Source: Viridibacterium curvum
GTDB lineage: Bacteria; Pseudomonadota; Gammaproteobacteria; Burkholderiales; Rhodocyclaceae
NCBI RefSeq assembly: GCF_039544165.1
Contig: NZ_BAABLD010000005.1
Coordinates: 248,001 to 312,000, forward strand
Direction: 5' to 3'
DNA: 64,000 bases
Shown: piece after piece, positions 50,225 through 58,785 of the stretch
Numbering within the stretch: position 1 is the stretch's first letter
Layout of the letters: every line of letters begins with the position of its first letter
Position numbers and translations under genes: made by a program
The notes under the pieces: model-generated
The model's database searches: none
Told to the model about the DNA's origin: nothing
What the model saw: the letters and a program-made list of their open reading frames with translations, nothing else

Positions 50225-52765
50225 ATGCTGCGTTGCCTGTTCCTGCTGTGCCTGCTTGCCCCTGCTGTGTTGCGCGCGGCGGACGATCTGTTTCCGTACG
50301 CCATGCCGTGGAACGACAACACGCCCGGCCTCACCAGTCTTGCGGACTGGAACGAGCGGCCTGCCGGTGCGCAGGGATTCGTCAGCGTGCGTGACGGTCA
50401 CCTGTTCGCGGGGGCCCGGCGTTTGCGCCTGCTGGGGGTGAACATCGTTTTCGGCAGCTGCTTTCCCTCGCATGCCGACGCCGACGGCGTAGCCGGGCGG
50501 CTGGCGCGGCTGGGCGTGAACATCGTGCGCTTCCACCACATGGATTCGGCGCCTGCACCACGCGGGCTGCTGCAGCGGGACATGCGCACGATGGATCCGG
50601 CCCAGCTCGAAAAGCTCGACTACTTCGTCGCCGCACTCAAGCGTGTGGGCATCTACAGCAACCTCAACCTGCACGTGGGGCGGATGTACCCCGGCTTTGC
50701 CGGCTGGGGCGAGACGACGCCGAAGTACTGGAAGGGCGTTGACCATTTCTTTCCGCCCATGATCGCGATGCAGAAGGACTACGCGCGAGACCTGCTCACC
50801 CACGTGAATGCCTACACCGGCAAGCGCTATGCCGATGAACCCGCGGTGGCGCTGGTCGAGATCAACAACGAGAATGGCTTGCTGCGCGAGTGGCGTGTCG
50901 GCTCGCTCAACGAGATCACCGGGCTCTACCGCGAGGCCTTGCAGCAGGGCTGGGTACGTTGGCTCAAGGCACGTTACGGCGATGATGCCGGGCTGGCCCG
51001 TGCCTGGGGTGCGCGCGAAGTGCCCGTGGGTGAGGAGATGTTCGGCGCCAGGATCAACGTGCGCGGCAACGAACCGGGCTGGAACCTGCAGCTCGTCGGG
51101 CAGGCGCAGGCCACCGCAACACCAATGGCTGAAGGCGTGGGCGAGGTGAAGGTGACGCGTGCCGGGGCCGAGCGCTGGCATGTGCAATGGCATCAGAACG
51201 GCCTGAAGTTCAAGGCCGGCGAGCCCTACACGCTCAGCTTGAGATTGCGTGCCGACCGGCCACTGCGCATCGCCTTGCAGGCCATGCAGAACCACGCACC
51301 CTGGCAGCACCTGTGGAGCACCGAGCTGGCCGTCGGCACCGGCTGGCAGGATTACCACATCACCTTTGCGCCAACGATGAGCGAGGAGGTCGCACGCTTC
51401 ACGCTGGGCAACCTCGGGGCGGGTGAAGGCACGCTGTCAGTGGCGAAAGCGAGCCTGCGGCCGGGTGGCAATCTCGGCCTGGCCGAGGGCGAATCCCTGG
51501 CGCGCGGCAACGTGGCGATTTCGACAAGCAGCGACTTCCTGAGCCGCACGCTGGAAGCCCAGCGCGACTGGCTGCAGTACCTGTGGGACACGGAGAGCGC
51601 CTACTGGCGCGGCATGCAGGACTTTCTCAAGCGCGACCTGGGCGTCAAGTCGCTGATCATCGGCACGCAGGTCAGCTACAGCCCGGCGCCGCTGCAGGGC
51701 GAGCTCGACGTGGTCGACGGCCACGCCTACTGGCAGCACCCGCAATTTCCCGGCAAGCCCTGGGACATGGACAACTGGCGTATCGGCAACAGCCCCATGG
51801 CCGGCATTGACGGCGCCGGCACACTGGCCGAGCTCGCCATGCGCCGCCAGCCCGGCAAACCCTTCGTGGTGACGGAATACAACCACTCCGCACCGGCCGA
51901 GCATGCGGCCGAAGCCTTCCCGCTGCTGGCAGCCTACGCGGCGCTGCAGGACTGGGACGGCATCTTCATCTATTCCTACGGCGCCCACGACGCCAACTGG
52001 CAGCCTGACTACCAGGTCAACTTCTTCGACACGCATGGCGACCCGAACAAGATGAGCAGCCTGCTGGCCAGTGCGGCGCTGTTCCGGCGCGGTGATGTCA
52101 GCACGCCTGGCGCCGACCTCAGCCCGGTCCCCGAGCGGGCCACCCTCGTCGAATCCCTGCGACGCACCTATCAGATGCCCGCCGCCTATCTGTGGGGGGC
52201 GCCGCGCAACCTCGCGGCGCTGCGGCCCGTTTCGATCGGCACGCCAGCCGGTGATGGCGTGCCGCTGCCGCTGCGCAGCGTGGGTGGCGAGCTGGTGTGG
52301 GGTGTGGCCGGCCAGCAGACCGTGAGCGTCGACACGCGGCGCAGCAAGGGCCTCATCGGCAAGGCGCTGCCGCAGGCCTTTGACGCCGGCGGCATACAGC
52401 TGCAGGTGCTGAACGCGAGACTGGGGCACGCTGTGCTGCTGGCCACGCTGATCGAAGGGCGTGACTTCAGCAGTGCCGGCAGCCGCATGGTGGTGACGGT
52501 GCTGGGCACCTCGCAGAACACTGAGCAGCGTTGGCTCGACGCCGCACACACGACGCTGGGCCGCCGCTTCGGCAAAGGCCCGGTGCTGGTCGAGGGGCCG
52601 GTGGCCCGCATCAGCCTGCCGGTGGCGGCGGCGAGGGTCAAAGCCTGGGCGCTGGATGAGCGCGGCCAGCGGCGTACGCCGGTGACGGTGACAGGCCATG
52701 ACACGGCCGTGCTGGAGACGGGCCCCCAGCATCGCGCGCTGTGGTACGAACTGCTCGTGCAGTGA
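50225..52765 (+). CDS. Secreted clan GH-A glycoside hydrolase with internal carbohydrate-binding-like domain
   Basis: An 846-residue exported protein with a signal peptide (about 1–18, ending LRA). A (beta/alpha)8 catalytic domain is split around a beta-rich insert at about 280–410 that resembles a CBM4/9-type module (WNLQLVGQAQATATP… to LGNLGAGEGTLSVAKASL). Candidate acid/base Glu216 lies in ALVEINNENG, and candidate nucleophile Glu551 lies in FVVTEYNHS. A C-terminal beta domain follows. The substrate is unknown; GH5-like and related beta-glycanase families are possible. It is a single gene, divergent from prfB. Confidence 0.8.
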   Translation: MLRCLFLLCLLAPAVLRAADDLFPYAMPWNDNTPGLTSLADWNERPAGAQGFVSVRDGHLFAGARRLRLLGVNIVFGSCFPSHADADGVAGRLARLGVNIVRFHHMDSAPAPRGLLQRDMRTMDPAQLEKLDYFVAALKRVGIYSNLNLHVGRMYPGFAGWGETTPKYWKGVDHFFPPMIAMQKDYARDLLTHVNAYTGKRYADEPAVALVEINNENGLLREWRVGSLNEITGLYREALQQGWVRWLKARYGDDAGLARAWGAREVPVGEEMFGARINVRGNEPGWNLQLVGQAQATATPMAEGVGEVKVTRAGAERWHVQWHQNGLKFKAGEPYTLSLRLRADRPLRIALQAMQNHAPWQHLWSTELAVGTGWQDYHITFAPTMSEEVARFTLGNLGAGEGTLSVAKASLRPGGNLGLAEGESLARGNVAISTSSDFLSRTLEAQRDWLQYLWDTESAYWRGMQDFLKRDLGVKSLIIGTQVSYSPAPLQGELDVVDGHAYWQHPQFPGKPWDMDNWRIGNSPMAGIDGAGTLAELAMRRQPGKPFVVTEYNHSAPAEHAAEAFPLLAAYAALQDWDGIFIYSYGAHDANWQPDYQVNFFDTHGDPNKMSSLLASAALFRRGDVSTPGADLSPVPERATLVESLRRTYQMPAAYLWGAPRNLAALRPVSIGTPAGDGVPLPLRSVGGELVWGVAGQQTVSVDTRRSKGLIGKALPQAFDAGGIQLQVLNARLGHAVLLATLIEGRDFSSAGSRMVVTVLGTSQNTEQRWLDAAHTTLGRRFGKGPVLVEGPVARISLPVAAARVKAWALDERGQRRTPVTVTGHDTAVLETGPQHRALWYELLVQ

Positions 52766-52791
52766 AGCAGGCGCTGCGCGGAAGCGTCTGG

Positions 52792-53625
52792 TCAGAAGTT
52801 CTCGCGGATGCGCAGAAAGCTCGCAAAGCGCGGCAGGCCGGTGGCCGTGAGATCGCGGTAGCGGTAGGTGACCGTACTGCCAATGGGCGGTGGCTGTTCG
52901 CGCTGGGCCGCGCTGAAGCCGGTGCCAAGCCGGAAGCGGCGCCCCTCTGGCGTCTCGACGACCAGTGCGCCGAGCTTGCCGGCCAGACGCCCCTTGCCCT
53001 GCACATGCCCGACGACGGTGGCCTCGGTGTCCAGCATGGGCTTGAGCTTGAGCAGCGCGTCGCTGCGGCCGGTCACGTAAGGCGCGTCAGCCTTGTGCAG
53101 CATGAGGCCTTCGGCACCGTGTCGTACGCGCTCGTTGAGCAGGCTGGCGAGCGCCTTGCGGTCAGCGACGCGAAACTGCTCAACCGCTTGCAGCCAGGGG
53201 GTGCCCGCGTCGGCTACAAGCTGGCGCATGGCGGCTACGCGTGCGCTGAAGTCACCGGGCGCTGCGGGCATTTCGAAGATCATGTAACGCACTTCGCGCC
53301 ACTCTTCGTCGAGCGGAGCTTCGCGCCGCACGATGGCCGAGAGACGGTCGAACTGGCGACGTGCGATCCACAGTTCGCCATCAAGAGGCACGGGCGGCAG
53401 GGCGCGCGTGAACCAGGCCGGAGCGGGCACCGGGTTGCCGCTGCGGAAGCGCAGGGTCTGGCCATCCCAGATGCCGCGCACACCGTCGAGTTTCTCGCTG
53501 ACCCAGTAATCAGCCGGGTTGATGCCATCGCGCCAGACATTGGCAAGCAGGATGTCGGGCGCCGCTTGCGCGAGCGCCGCGAAGCAACAGCAAAGTGTGA
53601 GTACGAAGGCTCTGCAGAACGACAT
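52792..53625 (-). CDS. Periplasmic ATP-dependent DNA ligase (Lig E type)
   Basis: A 277-residue minimal ATP ligase with an N-terminal signal peptide (MSFCRAFVLTLCCCFAALAQA), so it is exported. The adenylation motif is SEKLDGVRG with Lys45. Motifs DGELW, EGLMLHK and LLKLKP follow, and a C-terminal OB domain ends in TYRYRDLTATGLPRF. Lig E proteins occur in competent or biofilm-forming proteobacteria and act on extracellular or incoming DNA. I set the start at 53625 so that the signal peptide is N-terminal. It lies 38 bases after the putA stop and is co-directional. Confidence 0.92.
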   Translation of the reverse strand: MSFCRAFVLTLCCCFAALAQAAPDILLANVWRDGINPADYWVSEKLDGVRGIWDGQTLRFRSGNPVPAPAWFTRALPPVPLDGELWIARRQFDRLSAIVRREAPLDEEWREVRYMIFEMPAAPGDFSARVAAMRQLVADAGTPWLQAVEQFRVADRKALASLLNERVRHGAEGLMLHKADAPYVTGRSDALLKLKPMLDTEATVVGHVQGKGRLAGKLGALVVETPEGRRFRLGTGFSAAQREQPPPIGSTVTYRYRDLTATGLPRFASFLRIRENF

Positions 53626-53663
53626 CGGACGGGCTCCGCGGTAGTGAGGCGGCGCCCATGCTG

Positions 53664-56633
53664 TCACCTGCTGTCGCCAGCGTCCTGCGGATTGCCCAGA
53701 AGGCTTGCATTGCCGCCCGCCGCGGCGGTATTGATGGTCACCACCTGTTCGCTGCAGAAGCGCAGCAGGTAGTGCGGGCCGCCGGCCTTGGGGCCGGTGC
53801 CGGACAGCGCTTCGCCGCCAAAAGGCTGCACGCCCACGACGGCGCCGATCATGTTGCGATTGACGTAGACGTTGCCTGCTCGCGAGCGCGCAGCAAGTGC
53901 GGCGGCGCGGCGGTCTATGCGCGTGTGGATGCCCAGGGTGAGGCCATAACCCAGAGCATTGATGGCGTCGATGACGGCGGCCGGGTCGCCCTTCCAGCGT
54001 ACGACCTGCAGCACCGGGCCGAAGATCTCGTGCGTGGCGTCGGCGACGTTGCTGATCTCGAAGACATGCGCTGCCACGAGGTGGTGCGGCTGTGCGGGTA
54101 CCGATGGTGCCAACAGCACGCGGCCACGTTCGCGCAGGCGGCCGATGTGACGCTTGACGTTGATGAAGGCTTCGCTGTCGATGAGCGGGCCGACATCGGT
54201 GGCGAAGTCGGCCGGGTCGCCCGCGCGCAGCTCGCTGGCGGCACCGACGACGAGTTCGAGCACGCGCGCGGCGATGCCTTCATGCAGGCACAGCAGACGC
54301 AGCGCAGAGCAGCGCTGCCCGGCCGAGCGGAAGGCGCTTTGCAGCACGGCGTCGGCCACCTGTTCGGGCAGGGCGCTGGCGTCGACGAGCATGGCGTTGA
54401 TGCCGCCGGTTTCGGCAATCAGCGGCACGATGGGGCCGTCCCTGGCGGCCAGCGCGCGCTGGATGCCTTTCGCCACGCTGGTTGAGCCGGTGAACACCAC
54501 ACCGTCGACGCCCGGGTGGGCGACCAGCGCGGCGCCGACGGTCTCGCCGGTGCCGTGCAGCATCTGCAATACGCTGGTCGGGACACCTGCGGCATGCAGC
54601 AGGGAGAGCATCTCGGTGGCAACACGCGGCGTCTGTTCAGCCGGCTTGGCGACGACGCAGTTGCCGGTGACCAGGGCGGCGGCAATCTGGCCGGTGAAGA
54701 TCGCCAGCGGAAAATTCCACGGGCTGATCGCGACCCACACACCGCGTGCGCGCAGCTGCAGGGTGTTGCGCTCGCCGGTCGGGCCAGGCATGGCTTGAGG
54801 CGCCTGCAGGCGCAGCGCTTCGTTGGCGTAATAGCGCAGGAAGTCGATCGTTTCGCGCACCTCGGCAATGGCGTCGGGCCAGCACTTGCGCGCTTCCTGT
54901 ACGAGCAGGGCGGCAAAGCGCGGCAGGCCGAGCTCCAGCCGCTCGGCTGCGGCCTGCAACATGGCAGCACGTTCATCGACCGGGCGTGCGGCCCAGGCGG
55001 GGAAGGCGGCACGGGCGCGCTGCATGGCGGGCTCTACCTTGCCCGCTTCGTCCATCTGCACGACGACGACGGGCAAGGTGGTGAGGGCGTCGCCCAGGGT
55101 GTCACGCGTTTCGGCTTCGGCGAGGTCCAGCCCGGCCGAGTTGCGTCGCTGCGCGCCATAAAGCTGTGGCGGCAGGGGCAGGTTGTGGCCTTGCTGCAGC
55201 TGCAGGGGCGATTGCAGCAGCGTCTCGCTGCTGACGCTTTCGTCGGCGAGCTGGTGCACGAACGAGGCGTTGGCGCCGTTTTCGAGCAGACGCCGCACGA
55301 GGTAGGCGAGCAGGTCGCGATGCGCGCCGACCGGCGCATAGACGCGACAGTTCAGCGGCAGGGTTTTGAGCACTTCGCGATAGACGCCTTCGCCCATGCC
55401 GTGCAGGCGCTGCAGTTCGAAGGGCGCCTCGGCGTCGCGCGCCATCTGCACCAGCGCGGCGATGCTGCCGGCGTTATGGGTGGCGAACTGCGGAAAGATG
55501 CGGTCAGGCGCTTCGAGCAGGCGCGCCGCACAGGCGAGGTAGGAGATGTCGGTGTGCACCTTGTGCGTGAAAACGGGGTAGTGGGCGAGACCGAGCTCCT
55601 GCGCGCGCTTGATCTCGCTGTCCCAGTAGGCGCCCTTGACGAGGCGACACATCAGTTTCACATCGTGGCGCTGGGCGAGCAGGATCACGTGGTCGACAAG
55701 ATCCAGCGCGCGTGTCTGGTAGGCCTGCATCGCCAGTCCGAACCCGTGCCAGTGCGGCGTGTGGCGCGCGATCTTCTGCAGCAGGGCTTCGAACACGTCG
55801 AGAGAAATTTCGAGCCGCTCGACTTCTTCGGCATCGATGGTGAGGTTCATGTTGGCCGCCGCTGCCTGTTCGCACAGTGACCACACACGCGGCACGAGTT
55901 CGTTCATCACGCGTCCGGCCTGTGCCCATTCGTAACGCGGATGCAGGGCGCTCAGCTTGATCGAGATGCCGTCCTGCTCGCGGCAGCTCGCGCCGGCCGT
56001 GCGTGCCGACGCGAGCTTGTCGATGGCAGCGCGATAGCTGTCGAGATAGCGTTGCGCGTCAGCCGCCGTGCGCGCGGCTTCGCCCAGCATGTCGTAAGAA
56101 AAGCGCAGGGCCGGCTGGTCCTTGCGCTGCGTCTGCGCCGCGCGCTGGGCGGCTTCGATGGTCTCGCCCATCACGAACTGGGTGCCCAGCAACTGCACCG
56201 CACGCAGCCCGGCGGCGACCACGCTGCGCGCACCGAGGCGCTGCCACAGGCCCTGATGCTCGCCCTCTTCGGGCAGACACTGGCGCGAGAGCTTCATGGC
56301 CATCGCGGAAATCTGGCCGAGCAGGGAGTCGTGCCCTGCGCCGAAGTCGGCACGGCCAAGCTGGTCGGCCGTCAGCGCAATGGCTGTTTCGAGGTCGGGG
56401 ATGCGCGAGAGAGCCTCGGCCAGACGCATCAGCGCCAGACCTTCGGCGCTTGAGATGGGGAATTCGTGGAGCAGGCGCTCCATCGCCCAGAAAGGTGGCG
56501 GATGCGCCCGCACCTCGCGCACCCAGTCGTGCGCGGGACGGGTGGCTTGCATCCAGTCGAGCCGGCTGCCCAGCTGGATGAGGCGATCGGCGACGACGCC
56601 TTGTTCGTCACGGTAGGGCGATGGCAGACGCAT
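53664..56633 (-). CDS. putA: Bifunctional proline dehydrogenase/glutamate semialdehyde dehydrogenase
   Basis: A 989-residue enzyme that oxidises proline to glutamate. The N-terminal part (about 1–450) is the FAD proline dehydrogenase barrel (GISIKLSALHPRYEWAQ, DVKLMCRLVKGAYWDSEIK). The C-terminal part is the NAD aldehyde dehydrogenase with catalytic Cys775 in SAGQRCSAL and ETGGINAM. There is no ribbon-helix-helix DNA-binding domain, so it should not autoregulate as E. coli PutA does. ATG 56633 has GGAG 5 bases upstream; the GTG at 56645 does not. Confidence 0.96.
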   Translation of the reverse strand: MRLPSPYRDEQGVVADRLIQLGSRLDWMQATRPAHDWVREVRAHPPPFWAMERLLHEFPISSAEGLALMRLAEALSRIPDLETAIALTADQLGRADFGAGHDSLLGQISAMAMKLSRQCLPEEGEHQGLWQRLGARSVVAAGLRAVQLLGTQFVMGETIEAAQRAAQTQRKDQPALRFSYDMLGEAARTAADAQRYLDSYRAAIDKLASARTAGASCREQDGISIKLSALHPRYEWAQAGRVMNELVPRVWSLCEQAAAANMNLTIDAEEVERLEISLDVFEALLQKIARHTPHWHGFGLAMQAYQTRALDLVDHVILLAQRHDVKLMCRLVKGAYWDSEIKRAQELGLAHYPVFTHKVHTDISYLACAARLLEAPDRIFPQFATHNAGSIAALVQMARDAEAPFELQRLHGMGEGVYREVLKTLPLNCRVYAPVGAHRDLLAYLVRRLLENGANASFVHQLADESVSSETLLQSPLQLQQGHNLPLPPQLYGAQRRNSAGLDLAEAETRDTLGDALTTLPVVVVQMDEAGKVEPAMQRARAAFPAWAARPVDERAAMLQAAAERLELGLPRFAALLVQEARKCWPDAIAEVRETIDFLRYYANEALRLQAPQAMPGPTGERNTLQLRARGVWVAISPWNFPLAIFTGQIAAALVTGNCVVAKPAEQTPRVATEMLSLLHAAGVPTSVLQMLHGTGETVGAALVAHPGVDGVVFTGSTSVAKGIQRALAARDGPIVPLIAETGGINAMLVDASALPEQVADAVLQSAFRSAGQRCSALRLLCLHEGIAARVLELVVGAASELRAGDPADFATDVGPLIDSEAFINVKRHIGRLRERGRVLLAPSVPAQPHHLVAAHVFEISNVADATHEIFGPVLQVVRWKGDPAAVIDAINALGYGLTLGIHTRIDRRAAALAARSRAGNVYVNRNMIGAVVGVQPFGGEALSGTGPKAGGPHYLLRFCSEQVVTINTAAAGGNASLLGNPQDAGDSR

Positions 56634-56699
56634 GGGGGACTCCACACAGCTCGCTTGCTCTTATCATCTTAGGCAATCGATTTCCGTCTGCGTTCCTGC

Positions 56700-57854
56700 G
56701 TGCCCGAGTCTCCACCCCGCCGCATTGCTCACCTCGACATGGATGCCTTCTACGCATCGGTCGAGCTGCTGCGCTATCCCGATCTGCGCGGGCAAGCCGT
56801 CGTGATCGGCGGCCGGCGCGACCATCAGCCCATCACCTTGCCGGACGGCACGCGGCAGTACGCACGCTTGCGCGACTATGTCGGGCGCGGCGTGATCACG
56901 ACTTCCACCTACGAGGCGCGCGCGCTGGGCGTGTTCTCGGCGATGGGCATGATGAAGGCCGCGCAGCTCGCGCCCGAGGCGATCCTGCTGCCAGTGGATT
57001 TCGACGCCTACAGGCATTACTCACGCCTGTTCAAGGCGGCCGTGCGCGCGATTGCGCCGCAGGTTGAAGACCGCGGCATCGACGAGATCTACATCGACCT
57101 GACGGACATTGCCGAAGACAGCCTGCCGCTTGCGCAACGTCTCAAGCAGGCGGTACGCCACGCGACGGGTCTGACCTGCTCGATCGGCATCACACCCAAC
57201 AAGCTGCTCTCCAAGATCTGCTCCGAGCTCGACAAGCCCGACGGTATTACCTTGCTGTCACGCGAAGAGATTCCCGCGCGCATCTGGCCGCTGGCGGTAC
57301 GCAAGATCAACGGCATCGGCCCCAAGGCCAGCGAGCGGCTGGCGGCGATGGGCATCGCCACCATCGGTCAGCTTGCCGCCGCTGCCCCGGAAGCGCTGCA
57401 GGCGCAGTTCGGCCGCAATTACGCGCTATGGCTGCATGAAGTCGCACACGGCATCGACGAACGCCCCGTCGTCACCGAATCCGAACCGAAATCCATCAGC
57501 CGCGAGACGACGTTCGAGCGAGACCTGCATCCGCAGCAGGATCGTATCCAGCTGGGCAGCATCCTGACCGATCTCTGCGAGCGCCTGGCTGCCGATCTTC
57601 TGCGCAAGGCTTATGTCGCGAAGACCATAGGCATCAAGCTGCGGTACGACGATTTCCGCTCGGTGACGCGCGACCTGACGCTCCCCGAGCCGGTACGCGA
57701 CGCGGCGAGCATTTTGCGAGCAGCGAGGGAGTGCCTCAAGCGCGTACCGCTGGATCAACGCCTGCGATTGCTGGGAGTGCGTGCCAGCGCGCTGCTGCCA
57801 TTCGACGATGTTGCGGAGAGCAGCAGTGTCGAGCAAGGCGAGCTGCCATTTTGA
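56700..57854 (+). CDS. dinB: DNA polymerase IV (translesion)
   Basis: A 384-residue Y-family polymerase. The catalytic acidic residues lie in HLDMDAFYASVE and DRGIDEIYIDLTD. The SIGITPNKLLSKICS and helix-hairpin-helix (GIGPKASERLAAMGI) segments follow, with the little finger domain at the C-terminus. It starts with GTG 56700, divergent from putA with a 66-base gap. No LexA box is obvious in that gap. The C-terminus lacks a clear clamp-binding pentapeptide other than GELPF at the very end. Confidence 0.95.
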   Translation: MPESPPRRIAHLDMDAFYASVELLRYPDLRGQAVVIGGRRDHQPITLPDGTRQYARLRDYVGRGVITTSTYEARALGVFSAMGMMKAAQLAPEAILLPVDFDAYRHYSRLFKAAVRAIAPQVEDRGIDEIYIDLTDIAEDSLPLAQRLKQAVRHATGLTCSIGITPNKLLSKICSELDKPDGITLLSREEIPARIWPLAVRKINGIGPKASERLAAMGIATIGQLAAAAPEALQAQFGRNYALWLHEVAHGIDERPVVTESEPKSISRETTFERDLHPQQDRIQLGSILTDLCERLAADLLRKAYVAKTIGIKLRYDDFRSVTRDLTLPEPVRDAASILRAARECLKRVPLDQRLRLLGVRASALLPFDDVAESSSVEQGELPF

Positions 57855-57860
57855 ATCGCC

Positions 57861-57895
57861 CAAAAAACAAAGGCGCCCATCGGGCGCCTTTTCTT
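57861..57895. terminator. Bidirectional intrinsic terminator after dinB
   Basis: AAAGGCGCCC (57869–57878) and GGGCGCCTTT (57882–57891) form the stem with an ATC loop. An A-run on the left and a T-rich run on the right let it serve dinB and the convergent PEP-CTERM gene. Confidence 0.93.
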
Positions 57896-57909
57896 GAAGC
57901 ACGGGCTGA

Positions 57910-58503
57910 TTACTTCTTGCGGCGCGTCGCTGCCAGACCCATGATGCCGAGGCTGGCGAGCAGCAGGCTCATCGGTTCCGGCACCGAGGTGGCCACGTTG
58001 GTGAACACGAAGGTTTCGTCGTTGTAGTTGAAGTCACCGCCGCCAGCCAGATCTTCGAAAGCCACGAAGGTGCCTGCGCCGATCACGGAGTCGCCAGCAA
58101 AGTCCGTTGCATAAACGTGATTGACCTTGTCAGAGTTCATCGACGTGTCGGAGTACCAGGGGCCAACGCCGCCGGGGGAGACGTTGATCATCTTGAAGAC
58201 CAGCGTGTCACCCGCGTTGGCGTAGCCCAGCACCAGCGACGCGCCGTAAGCCGAGGAATGGTTGTTCAGGCCCTGGATGCCGGTTGCGACGCCGTTGATC
58301 AGCAGGGTCAGTTCGTTGGTGTAGCCAGCAGTCGAACCGTAGAAGTAGGCCGTCACGGCACCCGTGGTGGCAGCGGTGAAGCTGTAGCTGGTTGCGTTCT
58401 GTACACCGGCGTTGGGGTAGGGGATCGGGCCGGCCACCGAGGCACCCGAGAAGCCGATTGCGGCGGCGGTCAGTGCTGCGAAGGCGATTTTCTTTGCGTT
58501 CAT
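57910..58503 (-). CDS. PEP-CTERM protein with DUF4114-like domain
   Basis: A 197-residue secreted protein: signal peptide (MNAKKIAFAALTAAAIGFSGASVA), a beta-rich body ending GGGDFNYNDETFVF (a DUF4114-like calcium-type motif) and a C-terminal sorting signal VPEPMSLLLASLGIMGLAATRRKK-type tail (Pro-Glu-Pro, hydrophobic helix, basic end). Exosortase would cleave it and attach or release the protein at the surface with exopolysaccharide. The longer frame adds 11 residues before the signal peptide and is rejected. A sigma-54 promoter lies upstream. The exosortase gene is not in the window. Confidence 0.9.
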   Translation of the reverse strand: MNAKKIAFAALTAAAIGFSGASVAGPIPYPNAGVQNATSYSFTAATTGAVTAYFYGSTAGYTNELTLLINGVATGIQGLNNHSSAYGASLVLGYANAGDTLVFKMINVSPGGVGPWYSDTSMNSDKVNHVYATDFAGDSVIGAGTFVAFEDLAGGGDFNYNDETFVFTNVATSVPEPMSLLLASLGIMGLAATRRKK

Positions 58504-58577
58504 ATTGGTTACTCGTCTCTGGATTCTGGTTGGCACCCACTGAATTGCGGGCTTGATCTTGCTTCTGGCGACTTATT

Positions 58578-58593
58578 AGCAGCTGCCGTGCCA
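58578..58593 (-). promoter_or_regulatory. Sigma-54 (−24/−12) promoter for the PEP-CTERM gene
   Basis: On the minus strand TGGCACG–GCAG–CTGCT fits the consensus TGGCACG-N4-TTGCW with one T-to-C change and exact GG–GC spacing. It lies about 75 bases before the ATG at 58503. PEP-CTERM genes in floc-forming Rhodocyclales are known targets of the RpoN–PrsK–PrsR system. Confidence 0.8.
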
Positions 58594-58785
58594 GAATGTA
58601 AATTCTGTTTTTAAACAATGATTTATTGTTCTTCCGGGTGTTGCGCTGGCTGCGATGGTAAAAAATCCCGACGCGGCTGGCGGATCTGCGCAAGCCCGCT
58701 GTCCGTGGGTTCGCAAGGCAGGGCAGGGCGCGGTGGCAACGTATAATCCGCCCCTTCCCGCGCTGCCGCACGCCACGTTCTGACC

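Noticed and set aside
54516..55880. 454-residue plus-strand ORF in putA
   Set aside because: Antisense to an intact, motif-complete bifunctional PutA.
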